Part shown: positions 10,381-23,000 of the stretch, piece by piece
How positions within the stretch are numbered: position 1 is the stretch's first letter
Layout of the letters: each line of letters begins with the position of its first letter
Assembly (NCBI GenBank): GCA_004026145.2
Contig: CP034996.1
Location: 8,369,891-8,433,890, forward strand
Reading direction: 5' to 3'
Length of the DNA: 64,000 nucleotides
Source: Takifugu bimaculatus
Taxonomy: Eukaryota; Chordata; Actinopteri; Tetraodontiformes; Tetraodontidae
Program-made: the position numbers and the translations under genes
Notes under the pieces: generated by a model
What the model was told of the DNA's origin: nothing
What the model saw: only the letters and a program-made list of their open reading frames with translations
The model's database searches: none

Positions 10381-12513
10381 CATCAGAATCAGAAGAAGGT
10401 TTATTGCCATTGTACATGTAATACACAGTATTACACAAACTAGGAATTTGTCGTGGTGTGCCGCTGCGACATTCAACATAACATTAGACATCAACACCAC
10501 ACTAGAATAAGATAAATAAAATAAAATAAGACTTATATACAGTATTTACATAAATAGTGAGTGGTGAGAAATAGTGCAGGTCCATGAGGAGTAGTGTATT
10601 GTTCGTGAGTCCGGCTGGCTGCTGTACATGGTGCTTAAGTGATAAGTCACTTGGTGTTCAGCAGCCTGATGGCAGAGGGGAAGAAGCTGTTAGTGTAGCG
10701 GGAGGTTCTGGTCCGAATGGACCGTAGTCTCCTGCCTGAGGGGAGGGGGGAAAACAGTCCGTGACCAGGGTGGGAAGGGTCGGCCGTGATCCGACCTGCA
10801 CACCTCCGGGTCCTGGAGATATACAGGTCCTGGATGGATGGGAGCCTGCAGCCGATCACCTTCTCGGCAGCGCGCACGACGCGCTGCAGCCTCAGTCTGT
10901 CCCTGACGGTGGCGCCAGCAAACCACACGGTGATGGAGGAGGTGAGGATGGACTCGATGATGGCCGTATAAAACTGCGCCAACATCCTGGGAGGCAGATT
11001 GAGCTTCCTCAGCTTCCGTAGGAAGAACATCCTTTGCTGGGCCTTCTTGATGAGGGAGCTGATGGTTGGCTCCCACTTGAGGTCCCGGGTGATGGTGGTG
11101 CCCAGGAAGCGGAAGGAGTCCGTGATGGTGACGGGGGAGTCCATAAGGGCAAGGGGGGGCAAAGGGGCTGTAACTTTCCTGAAGTCCACAATCATCTCCA
11201 CTGTCTTCTGAGCGTTCAGCTGCAGGTTGTTGTGTCTGCACCAGGACACCAGTCGAGCCACCTCCCTCCTGTAGGCAGTCTCATCGCCATTGGAGATGAG
11301 ACCGATGAGGGTGGTGTCATCCGCAAACTTGATCAGTTTGACAGACTGGTGGCTTGAGGTGCAGCAGTTTGTGTACAGGGAGAAGAGGAGGGGGGAAAGT
11401 ACACAGCCCTGGGGTGATCCGGTGCTGATGGTGACGGAGTCGGAGAGAGTTTTCCCCAGCCGCACATACTGCCTCCGATCCGTCAGGAAGTGAGTGATCC
11501 ACCTGCAGAGGGAGGCAGGCACACTAAGCTGGGACAGCTTGTCCTGTAGCAGAGCGGGGCGGATGGTGTTGAACGCAGAGCTGAAGTCCACGAACAGGAT
11601 CCTCGCGTAGGTTCCCGGGGAGTCCAGATGCTGCAGGATGGAGTGAAGGGCCAGGTTGACCGCGTCGTCCACAGATCTGTTGGCTCTGTAGGCGAACTGC
11701 AGTGGATCCAGGAGGGGGGTGGTGATGGACTTGAGGTGTGGCAGGATCAGGCGCTCTAAGGACTTCATGACTACAGAGGTGAGCGCCACAGGTCTGTAGT
11801 CGTTAAGCCCAGTGATCCGTGGCTTCTTGGGGACAGGGACGATGGTTGAGGTTTTGAGGCAGGCTGGCACCTGGCACGACTCCAGGGAGGAGTTGAAGAT
11901 GTCTGTGAAGACAGGAGTCAGCTCCTCTGCGCAGTGCCTCAGGGTGGAGGGAGACACGCCGTCCGGGCCAGGGGCCTTGCGCGGGTTCAGTCTGGCGAAC
12001 TGCCTGCGCACATCCTGTTCACTGATGGTGAATGAAGGGGGGGAGGAGGGGGGAACTGGTGGTAAGTGATGGGGGGGGGGACTGATGGTGAGTGGAGGGG
12101 GGGGAGGAGGAGGGGACTGCCTTTGATGGAGTAAGGTCCATGGGGGCAGTGGCACTGGGGGGAGGGGAGGTGTTGGGCATGGCTGACGAGGTGTCAAAGC
12201 GGGCATAGTGGAGGGACAGACTCTGACAAAGGGCTTTGTCGTCCTGACCCTTTGAAGCCTGAGGCCTGTAGTCGGTGATCTGCCTCAGGCCTCTCCACAC
12301 AGAAGCAGAGTCGTTAGCAGTAAACTGCTGCTGAAGTTTCTCCGAATACACAGATTTAGCTCTCCTCAGTTCCTTGCTAAACCGGTATTTGGCCTCTCTG
12401 TAGCAGTCTCTGTCTCCACTTTTCAGCGCTGCTTCCTTTTCTTTCCTGATCTGTCTGAGTCTCGGTGTGAACCAGGGCTTGTCATTGGAGTAACTCACCC
12501 TAGTGCGCGTTGT
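10381..12513 (-). mobile_element. Rex1-like (CR1-group) LINE, 5'-truncated, reverse transcriptase
   Basis: Two overlapping minus-strand ORFs in different frames, 12498-12019 and 12206-10647, cover the RT half of a CR1-group non-LTR element of the kind called Rex1/Babar in fish. RT blocks in order: VPVPKKP..LNDYRPVALTS, motif A FVDFSSAFNTI, motif B GSPQGCVLSPLLFSLY, motif C IKFADDTTLIG (FADD catalytic pair), then the C-terminal SPLPSGRRLRSIRT region. The endonuclease is missing, so the copy is 5'-truncated near 12513. A frameshift in a proline-rich linker (about 12020-12200) separates the ORFs. The 3' end is at about 10381, after AATAAACCTTCTTCTGATTC. The RT ORF itself (519 codons) is open, so the copy is fairly recent. 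The clade name is my judgement; the RT assignment is secure. Confidence 0.8.
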
Positions 12514-12675
12514 GCATGTTTCTGGCCTTGGCCTAAAGCAGCATAACTAAGATGTTAACCTAATGATTAGATGACCCCTTAAGTATGATAATTTGTCTGT
12601 CTATGATAATAACTGGAACTACAGAATTAGTAACAATAAGCTTTTTCAAAGAGGTAGGTTTTAAGCCTAATCTTA

Positions 12676-13026
12676 CAGTGGTATGAGAAAGTTTGGGCAC
12701 CCCCTCTGGGGTTGTGTAATAATGGACTCTAACTTCACACAAAATTATCTTGGTGGCATATCCTTCATTTGCCCATAAGAGCCAAGTGTTAGCTTGATTT
12801 CCAAACACAGATTTTAAGTATTCATAGTATACAGGCCTTTTTTTTTGTTTTGGGGTATATTGCACATTTTCTGCTAACCCAATAACCCTCATTTCACTGC
12901 TGAAATATGATTGTGTTCATCAGTTATTTGATATATCAAAATTAAGTTGTGAATTAAAACACCCAATGATTGGTGAATAAAAATAATGCCAATTGTCAAG
13001 GGTGCCCAAACTTTCTCATACCACTG
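12676..13026. mobile_element. 351-bp Tc1/mariner-type MITE with TA target duplication
   Basis: The left end CAGTGGTATGAGAAAGTTTG is the inverted complement of the right end, extending over about 27 bases. TA flanks both sides (12674-12675 and 13027-13028). Removing the element and one TA restores a continuous L2 ORF2 frame (..ISTF|KIRLKTYLFEKAY), so the insertion site is exact. There is no transposase; the long ORF across it (12560-12892) is a chance frame. The TA duplication and CAGTG ends fit a non-autonomous Tc1/mariner element. Confidence 0.85.
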
Positions 13027-13864
13027 TAAAAGTAGAGATGGAGTCAGCCTCCCGTGCCCAGACAGGGAGCTGGTTCCATAGCAGGGGGGCCTGATAGCTA
13101 AATGCTCGGCCCCCCATTCTACTCCTCGAGACTCTGGGAACTACAAGTAGACCAGCATTCTGGGAGTGGAGCGGTCTATTGGGCTGGTAAGGTGTCACTA
13201 GCTTCTCCAGGTAGGATGGAGCTAGGCCTCTGAGGACATTGTAGGCCAAAAGAAGGGTTTTAAAAATTATTCTAAATTTAACGGGCAGCCAATAAAAAGA
13301 CTCCAGTACAGGAGTTATGTGATCTCTTTTGTTGATACCTGTCAGAACTCTGGCTGCAGCATTTTGGATCACCTGGAGGATTCTTAAAGAGTTGTTTGGA
13401 CACCCTGATAATAAAGAATTACAATAGTCCAGCCTGGAAGTAACAAATTGCATGGACTAACTTTTCAGCATCATGCCGCGTCAGTAGTTTCCTAATCCTT
13501 GTGATGTTCCTCAGGTGAAAAAAGGCATTTCTCGAGACTGTTTTAATGTGTGAGTTGGACAGATTTTGGTCAAAAGTTAGTCCAAGATTCATCACAGAGA
13601 GACTAGATGTTAATGAGATACCATCTAGAGTGATCACGTGATCTAATCTATCCCTGAGAAGTTCAGGACCAAACACCATGACCTCAGTTTTAAGGAGGAG
13701 GAAATTTGAAGACATCCAGGACTTGGATGTCTTTAAGACAGGTCTGAAGCTTTGCTAACTGCTCTGTCTCCTCTGGTTTCATGGATAAATATAACTGAGT
13801 GTCATCAGCATAATAATGAAAATTTATCCCATGCTGCCGAATAATGTTCCCTAAGGGAAGCATG

Positions 13865-15093
13865 TGTGGCAGGGCGTGGCCTGCCCTCCGCACAGGTGCC
13901 ATATGGAGGTAATGCCTTAATTGGTGGGCGGGGAGGAAAGGCTTATATAAGGCACTGCCTCCAGCTGGCTTTAGTTGTTTTCCCCCTTTGAAGGTATGGC
14001 GGGGTTGCAGCTTATCTGGGCGGTTCGACCAACTGAACCTGTTTCACAGAACGAGCATGCTGTTTGGCAGCGCCAAGGTAAAAGCACAGCATGCTAATGC
14101 ATATTTCCTCTGGTGGTCACGACGTAAAGTGCAACAGTGCTTGAACATGTGCTTGCTACTTGTTGCAGAAGGTTGGTGCTTCCTCCTGCCATCCTTCCGT
14201 CGAGAGCGCTTTGCCGTAAGGGCGCGCGCGTTAGTTTGCACTGGCCAGGTAAGGTGCAGCAATGCGCGTCACTGACTTCCCCACTCAGTTGCTAAATGGT
14301 AATAGGGCTGTTCTTGCTGCAGTTGGCTGCCGGCTGGTGTCAGTGGGTCGCGTTGCCCCAGCGGGAACCCCTCACGGAGTGGTGGCGCCACCAAATACAG
14401 TCGGCACAGATTACCTCGCCGCTGCTTTGGCTCAGTCCTTTAGTTCGGGACTCTCCTGTTTGCTCTCTCTCTCTCGCTCTCTCCCCTCGCTCCCCTTCAC
14501 CGAGGCGACCACAGAGCTATTGCCTTCATTTTAGACTCTTAACAGTGTGTAAATTGTATCATCAACTTATAATTACTCTTTTTAGGTTTTGTTTCATTTC
14601 GTTTCTTGGTTGACGTTGTGTTCTTTTAGACGATCTGGTCACAATTTACTTGCCTGTCTGTGTGAGGTGTGTGTGTGTGCTCGTCGCGTCTAATTGTTTA
14701 CCACTGAAAATGTAATTGTTCCTTTTCTTTGTGGACAGGTGCTGCGGGCCACGGCGGGGACCCAACCCCTGGTGGAGGGCGTTTTCATCACACCCCTCGT
14801 GTGTGGTTTTGCTTGCAGTAGCACGGGTGTTTTTAGTTTATCTCCCCTAATTGAGTTTTACCTGCCGGTGCGGCCCCAGCCCTGTCCACCCCTTTCGTTC
14901 ATTTAACTTTTGTATAGCCGAGTTATTTTTTGTTGAGTATTGGATTTAATAAAATTGTAGCACATAACCCTCAATCCCATCTCTGCCTCTGGAATAGAAA
15001 CTTAACTGCGTGTGCTTGTTCACTGGTTAATTCCTGGGGTGAAATTCCCCAGGTGGCGTTGTCATCAACCGTTACACCTCACACCCCGCCACA
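13865..15093 (+). mobile_element. Solo LTR, family with TGTGGC ends, copy 1 (1,229 bp)
   Basis: Starts TGTGGCAGGG and ends CCCCGCCACA, so it has TG..CA ends with a short inverted terminus. It is flanked by a 4-bp duplication CATG (13861-13864 and 15094-15097). Removing it restores the L2 RT motif GSVLGPILFTLYMLPLGN across the junction. LTR signals: TATATAA at 13944-13950 and AATAAA at 14948-14953. No credible ORF. Two more copies occur at 31555-38551 and 36851-38007. I do not recognise the family; ends and duplication length fit a gypsy or ERV LTR. Confidence 0.8.
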
Positions 15094-16930
15094 CATGTAC
15101 AAGGTGAAAAGGATTGGTCCAAGTACAGAACCTTGTGGAACTACATGGCTAACCCTACTGTATGAAGAGGGAACGCCATGGACATGAGCAAACTGGTATC
15201 TCAGATAAATACGATCTAAACCAGTCTAGTGCTGTCCCTTTAATCCCAATCACATGTTCCAGTCTATGTAACAGGATGCTGTGATCAACTGTATCAAAAG
15301 CAGCACTGAGGTCCAGCAGAACCAGCATAGAGACCAGTCCATGATCAGAAACTGTAAGAAGATCACTAGTAACTTTAAGAAGTGCTGTTTCTGTACTGTG
15401 ATGAGCTCTAAAGCCTGACTGAAACATTGCAATCAGGCTGTTTCTCTGCAGGTGCTCCAGTAACTGTCACCACAACCTTCTTAAGAATTTTAGAGATAAA
15501 AGGAAGGTTGGATATCGGCCTATAGTTTGCTAACACATTAGGATCCAGTGATGTTTTTTTAACCAACGGCTTAATCACTGCCACCTTGTAGGACCGGGGT
15601 ACATAACCTGTCACTAAAGAACAATTGATCTGGTCCAGGATAGCTCTGCCTTTCAATGGTAAAACATCCTTCAACAGGTGTGTTGGGATGGCTCTAAAAG
15701 ACACGTGGTGGACTTGGATTTCTGAACTAGCGAAGACGCCTCAGAAAAATATATAGGGGTGAAGGAGTTTAAGGGCTTGTTGGAGACCATGTATGCTCCC
15801 ACAGTCAGCACATCTGGTGATGGTCCAGTTGTTGGGATGGCCTGGTTAGCTTTTTCTCTGATAGCTAGAACTTTAACAGTGAATAAGCTCATGAAGTCTT
15901 CACCACTAACGGAAGAAGGGATACGTGGATCTAAAGCAATAAATATAGTATTGTTGGTGATGGGTTCTATGGAAGCAGCAAAGAGGTGTGTAAGACTACA
16001 ACTCTGCCTCCTGGTCTGGACCCTGGTTTGTCAGGTCACTTTGGGTCTAATAAAATTGGCCAAGTTACTAGAAATGAGAGAGGCACCATCCCATGTGGGG
16101 TGGACACCGTCTCTCCTAATCAGACCAGGTTTTCCCCAAAAAGTGCTCCAATTGTCTACAAACGCCACCTGGTTTTCGGGGCACCGCCGTGACAGCCAGC
16201 GACGAAGCGGCGAGATGCGACTAAACAATTAATCGCTGGCCAGATTGGAGAGGGAACCAGAGAATGCTACGGAGTCCGACATAGTTTTTTAGTAGTTGCA
16301 CACCGACTCTATGTTAATTTTGGTGACCTCCAAAGCCGGGTGTCGTTTGCTCCGACGTGAATCATAACTTTACCAAATTTACGTTTATTTCTCGCCAGCA
16401 GCTTTATGTTGGCTTCGCTCTGGCCCCCGGAATGCACTTAACTATGGTCGCTGGAGTCAGCTTCACGTAGCGCAAAACAGTGTTGCCAATTACCAGGGTC
16501 GGTTTCTCAGCGGGTGTGTTGCCGAGTGGGGAAAAACAATTAGCCACTGGAAGTGGGTGGTGGTACACCGTGGGCCTTTGGTTTGGGCTACGCTTCCTGC
16601 AAACCATCACCCAGCCGCCATGGCTAGCCGGCTGCTCAGCTGCTGCCGGGGGACTGCTAGCTGTAGCTATGCTATGCGGCTCCACAGCAGCTAGCTTTTC
16701 CTGGCTACCTGACGCAACTCCAGCTAACTCCAAGCTGTGGAACTGCGTCTTAAATTTTTCTTTCTGCACCTATTCCCTTCACTAAAGGAGGCAGAGGAGT
16801 AACTAAACATTTTGCACACTGAACAGAAAAAGACACCGGGTGAAACAGACGGTGAGGCCATGCAAATAATCAGCGGAGCCCTGTATTTGTTTAAGATGGG
16901 TTATTTCTCACTATTGTTATCAGGTGACTA

Positions 16931-17044
16931 GAATGTCCCAAGTATTCAATTTTAAGTAAAGTAAGTAAATTAATCCAACACACACAAGTGAATCCAACAC
17001 ACCGTGCACAGTGCAACCAGCGAACGATTCAAAAGACAGGAAGA
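16931..17044. other. Short unassigned sequence between L2 and satellite
   Basis: It contains no motif that I recognise. It may be the 5' end of the L2 element or the original flank of the satellite. Confidence 0.3.
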
Positions 17045-20000
17045 GACGCAATATGTTCAAGAAAGTCAAAATGTGATTGCAGCATTAGTTTTCATATGAT
17101 CACGTTGAATTCACTTTTGTTTAAAGAAAAAAGTGTATACTGACCCAAAGTGACGTTTCCTCGATAAGCAAACGTCAAAAAAGTCTAAATGTGATTGCAG
17201 CATTTTTATTTATTTTTTTTACAAATGTTCATGTTGCATTCACCTTTGTTTTGAGAAAAAAGTGTATCCTGACCCAAAGTGACGTTTTCTCGATGAGAAA
17301 TCGTGAAAAAAGTCGAAATTGATTGCAGCTTTAGTTTTCATATGATCACGTTGCATTCACTTTTGTTTAGAGAAAAATGTGTCCTCCTAAGCCAAAGTGA
17401 CGTTTTCTCCACGAGCAAACATCAAAAAATTTATAATGTGATATCAGCATAAGTTTTCATATGATCATGTTGCAAACACCTTTGTTCTGAGAAAATGTGT
17501 CCCCTGAGCCAAAGTGACGTTTTCTCCACGAGCAAGTGTCAAAGAAAACATAATTTGGCTGCAGTATAAGTTTTCAGATGATCATGTTGCATTCACCTCT
17601 GTTTTGAAATAAATGTGTCTCCTGACCAAACGTGATGGTTTCCCCACGAGAAGACGTCAGAAACGGCATAAAGTGACCACAGCATGACTTTTCAGATGAT
17701 CATGTTGCATTCACCTCTGTTTTGACAAAAATGTGTCTCCTGACCAAACGTGATGGTTTCCCCACGAGAAGACGTCAGAAACGGCATAATGTGACCGCAG
17801 CATGACTTTTCAGATGATCATGTTGCATTCACCTCTGTTTTGACAAAAATGTGTCTCCTAAGCCAAAGTGACGTTTTATCCACGAGCAAACATCAAAAAA
17901 TTTATAATGTGATATCAGCATAAGTTTTCATATGATCATGTTGCAAACACCTTTGTTCTGAGAAAATGTGTCCCCTGAGCCAAAGTGACGTTTTCTCCAC
18001 GAGCAAGTGTCAAAGAAAACATAATTTGGCTGCAGTATAAGTTTTCAGATGATCATGTTGCATTCACCTCTGTTTTGAAATAAATGTGTCTCCTGACCAA
18101 ACGTGATGGTTTCCCCACGAGAAGACGTCAGAAACGGCATAAAGTGACCACAGCATGACTTTTCAGATGATCATGTTGCATTCACCTCTGTTTTGACAAA
18201 AATGTGTCTCCTGACCAAACGTGATGGTTTCCCCACGAGAAGACGTCAGAAACGGCATAATGTGACCGCAGCATGACTTTTCAGATGATCATGTTGCATT
18301 CACCTCTGTTTTGACAAAAATGTGTCTCCTGACCAAACGTGATGGTTTCCCCACGAGCAGACGTCAAAAACGTCATAATGTGACCGCAGCATGAGTTTTC
18401 AGATGATCATGTTGCATTCACCTCTGTTTTGAGAAACTTGTGTCTCCTGACCAAAAGTGATGGTTTCCCTACGAGAAAACGTCAAACACGTCATAATGTG
18501 ACCGCAGCATGAGTTTTCAGATGATCATGTTGCATTCACCTCTGTTTTGAGAAACTTGTGTCTCCTGAACAAAAATGATGTTTTCTCCACGAGAAAACGT
18601 CAAAAACGTCATAATATGACTGCAGCATACGTTTTCACATGATCATGTTGCATTCACCTCTGTTTTGAAATAAATGTGTCTCCTGACTAAAAATGATGTT
18701 TTCTCCACGAGAAAACGTCAAAAACGTCATAATGTGACTGCAGCATACATTTTCACATGATCATGTTGCATTCACCTCTGTTTTGAAATAAATATGTCTC
18801 CTGACCAAAAATGATGTTTTCTCCATGAGAAAACGTCAAAAACGTCATAATGTGACTGCAGCATACGTTTTCACATGATTATGTTGCATTCACCTCTGTT
18901 TTGAAATAAATGTGTCTCCTGACCAAAAATGCTATTTTCTCCGCGAGAAAACATTTAAAAAAAGTCATAATGTGACTGCAGCATACGTTTTCACATGATT
19001 ATGTTGCATTCACCTCTGTTTTGAAATAAATGTGTCTCCTGACCAAAGTGATGTTTTCTCCACGACAAAACGTCAAAAACGTCATAATGTGACTGCAGCA
19101 TACGTTTTCACATGATCATATTGCATTCACCTCTTTTTTGAAATAAATGTGTCTCCTGACCAAAAATGATATTTTCTCCGCGAGAAAACATAAAAAAAAG
19201 TCATAATGTGACTGCAGCATACGTTTTCACATGATTATGTTGCATTCACCTCTGTTTTGAAATAAATGTGTCTCCTGACCAATAGTGATGGTTTCCCCAC
19301 GAGCAGACGTCAAAAACGTCATAATGTGACTGCAGCATGAGTTTTCACATGATCATGTTGCATTCACCTCTGTTTTGAAATAAATGTGTCTCCTGACCAA
19401 AAATGATGTTTTCTCCACGAGAAAACATCAAAAACGTCATAATGTGACTGCAGCATACGTTTTCACATGATTATGTTGCATTCACCTCTGTTTTGAAATA
19501 AATGTGTCTCCTGACCAAAAATGATATTTTCTCCACGAGAAAACATAAAAAAAAGTCATAATGTGACTGCAGCATACGTTTTCACATGATCATGTTGCAT
19601 TCACCTCTGTTTTGATAAAAATGTGTCTCCTGACCAAACGTGATGGTTTCCCCACGAGAAGACGTCAGAAACGGCATAAAGTGACCACAGCATGACTTTT
19701 CAGATGATCATGTTGCATTCACCTCTGTTTTGACAAAAATGTGTCTCCTGACCAAACGTGATGGTTTCCCCACGAGAAGACGTCAGAAACGGCATAATGT
19801 GACCGCAGCATGACTTTTCAGATGATCATGTTGCATTCACCTCTGTTTTGACAAAAATGTGTCTCCTGACCAAACGTGATGGTTTCCCCACGAGCAGACG
19901 TCAAAAACGTCATAATGTGACCGCAGCATGAGTTTTCAGATGATCATGTTGCATTCACCTCTGTTTTGAGAAACTTGTGTCTCCTGACCAAAAGTGATGG

Positions 20001-23000
20001 TTTCCCTACGAGAAAACGTCAAACACGTCATAATGTGACCGCAGCATGAGTTTTCAGATGATCATGTTGCATTCACCTCTGTTTTGAGAAACTTGTGTCT
20101 CCTGAACAAAAATGATGTTTTCTCCACGAGAAAACGTCAAAAACGTCATAATATGACTGCAGCATACGTTTTCACATGATCATGTTGCATTCACCTCTGT
20201 TTTGAAATAAATGTGTCTCCTGACTAAAAATGATGTTTTCTCCACGAGAAAACGTCAAAAACGTCATAATGTGACTGCAGCATACATTTTCACATGATCA
20301 TGTTGCATTCACCTCTGTTTTGAAATAAATGTGTCTCCTGACCAAAAATGATGTTTTCTCCACGAGAAAACGTCAAAAACGTCATAATGTGACTGCAGCA
20401 TACGTTTTCACATGATTATGTTGCATTCACCTCTGTTTTGAAATAAATGTGTCTCCTGACCAAAAATGCTATTTTCTCCGCGAGAAAACATTTAAAAAAA
20501 GTCATAATGTGACTGCAGCATACGTTTTCACATGATTATGTTGCATTCACCTCTGTTTTGAAATAAATGTGTCTCCTGACCAAAAGTGATGTTTTCTCCA
20601 CGACAAAACGTCAAAAACGTCATAATGTGACTGCAGCATACGTTTTCACATGATCATATTGCATTCACCTCTTTTTTGAAATAAATGTGTCTCCTGACCA
20701 AAAATGATATTTTCTCCGCGAGAAAACATAAAAAAAAGTCATAATGTGACTGCAGCATACGTTTTCACATGATTATGTTGCAGTCACCTCTGTTTTGAAA
20801 TAAATGTGTCTCCTGACCAAAAATGATGTTTTCTCCACGAGAAAACGTCAAAAAAAGTCATAATATGACTGCGGCATACGTTTTCACATGATCATGTTTC
20901 ATTCACCTCTGTTTTGAAATAAATGTGTCTCCTGACTAAAAATGATGTTTTCTCCACGAGAAAACGTCAAAAAACGTCATAATATGACTGCAGCATACGT
21001 TTTCACATGATCATGTTGCATTCACCTCTGTTTTGAAATAAATGTGTCTCCTGACCAAAAATGATGTTTTCTCCACGAGAAAACGTCAAAAACGTCATAA
21101 TGTGTGACTGCAGCATGAGTTTTCAGATGATCATGTTGCATTCACCTGTGTTTTGAAATAAATGTGTCTCCTGACCAAAAATGATATTTTCTCCGCGAGA
21201 AAACATAAAAAAAAGTCATAATGTGACTGCAGCATACGTTTTCACATGATTATGTTGCAGTCACCTCTGTTTTGAAATAAATGTGTCTCCTGACCAAAAA
21301 TGATGTTTTCTCCACGAGAAAACGTCAAAAAAGTCATAATATGACTGCAGCATACGTTTTCACATGATCATGTTGCATTCACCTCTGTTTTGAAATAAAT
21401 GTGTCTCCTGACCAAAAATGATGTTTTCTCCACGAGAAAAAGTCAAAAACATCATAATGTGATTGCAGCATGAGTTTTCAGATGATCATGTTGCATTCAC
21501 CTGTGTTTTGAAATAAATGTGTCTCCTGACCAAAAATGATATTTTCTCCGCGAGAAAACATAAAAAAAGTCATAATGTGACTGCAGCATACGTTTTCACA
21601 TGATTATGTTGCAGTCACCTCTGTTTTGAAATAAATGTGTCTCCTGACCAAAAATGATGTTTTCTCCACGAGAAAACGTCAAAAAAGTCATAATATGACT
21701 GCGGCATACGTTTTCACATGATCATGTTTCATTCACCTCTGTTTTGAAATAAATGTGTCTCCTGACCAAAAGTGATGTTTTCTCCACGACAAAACGTCAA
21801 AAACGTCATAATGTGACTGCAGCATGAGTTTTCACATGATCATGTTGCATTCACCTCTGTTTTGAAATAAATGTGTCTCCTGACCAATAGTGATGGTTTC
21901 CCCACGAGCAGACGTCAAAAACGTCATAATGTGACTGCAGCATACGTTTTCACATGATCATGTTGCATTCACCTCTGTTTTGAAATAAATGTGTCTCCTG
22001 ACCAAAAAAGATGTTTTCTCCATGAGAAAACGTCAAAAACGTCATGATATGACTGCGGCATACGTTTTCACATGATCATGTTGCATTCACCTCTGTTTTG
22101 AAATAAATGTGTCTCCTGACCAATAGTGATGGTTTCCCCACGAGCAGACGTCAAAAACGTCATAATGTGACTGCAGCATGAGTTTTCAGATGATCATGTT
22201 GCATTCACCTGTGTTTTGAAATAAATGTGTCTCCTGACCAAAAATGATATTTTCTCCGCGAGAAAACATAAAAAAAGTCATAATGTGACTGCAGCATACG
22301 TTTTCACATGATTATGTTGCAGTCACCTCTGTTTTGAAATAAATGTGTCTCCTGACCAATTGTGATGGTTTCCCCACGAGCAGACGTCAAAAACGTCATA
22401 ATGTGACTGCAGCATACGTTTTCACATGATCATGTTGCATTCACCTCTGTTTTGAAATAAATGTGTCTCCTGACCAAAAATGATGTTTTCTCCACGAGAA
22501 AACGTCAAAAAAGTCATAATATGACTGCGGCATACGTTTTCACATGATCATGTTTCATTCACCTCTGTTTTGAAATAAATGTGTCTCCTGACTAAAAATG
22601 ATGTTTTCTCCACGAGAAAACGTCAAAAACGTCATAATATGACTGCAGCATACGTTTTCACATGATCATGTTGCATTCACCTCTGTTTTGAAATAAATGT
22701 GTCTCCTGACAAAAAATGATGTATTCTCCACGAGAAAACGTCAAAAACGTCATAATGTGTGACTGCAGCATGAGTTTTCAGATGATCATGTTGCATTCAC
22801 CTGTGTTTTGAAATAAATGTGTCTCCTGACCAAAAATGATATTTTCTCCGCGAGAAAACATAAAAAAAGTCATAATGTGACTGCAGCATACGTTTTCACA
22901 TGATTATGTTGCAGTCACCTCTGTTTTGAAATAAATGTGTCTCCTGACCAAAAATTATGTTTTCTCCACGAGAAAACGTCAAAAAAGTCATAATATGACT

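Larger units (their letters stand above)
12514..16930 (-). mobile_element. L2-like LINE with esterase-type ORF1 and RT, interrupted twice and internally deleted
   Basis: Read from the right on the minus strand. 16769-16404 holds the N-terminal part of ORF1, with the serine-hydrolase block written IGNTVLR. 16228-16031 has the ORF1 C-terminus with LIRRDGVHPTWDG, the DxxH block of the SGNH-esterase fold. The apurinic-type endonuclease that should follow is absent. At 15892-15155 come the pre-RT region and RT blocks NYRPISNLPF and LDLSAAFDTVDHSIL. A solo LTR then interrupts at GSVLGPILFTLYM. RT resumes at 13902 with HYYADDTQLYLS and continues through 13715-13453 to 13029. A MITE interrupts near the stop. 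Frameshifts are scattered, so no protein is made. The last part, to about 16930, is probable 5' UTR. Confidence 0.8.

Noticed and set aside
10761..12069. Plus-strand ORFs and further minus-strand frames over the Rex1-like element
   Set aside because: They are shadows of the RT ORF in GC-rich sequence; none carries a motif.
12560..12892. 110-aa minus-strand ORF
   Set aside because: It crosses the MITE and its L2 flank in a frame unrelated to either element's coding sense.
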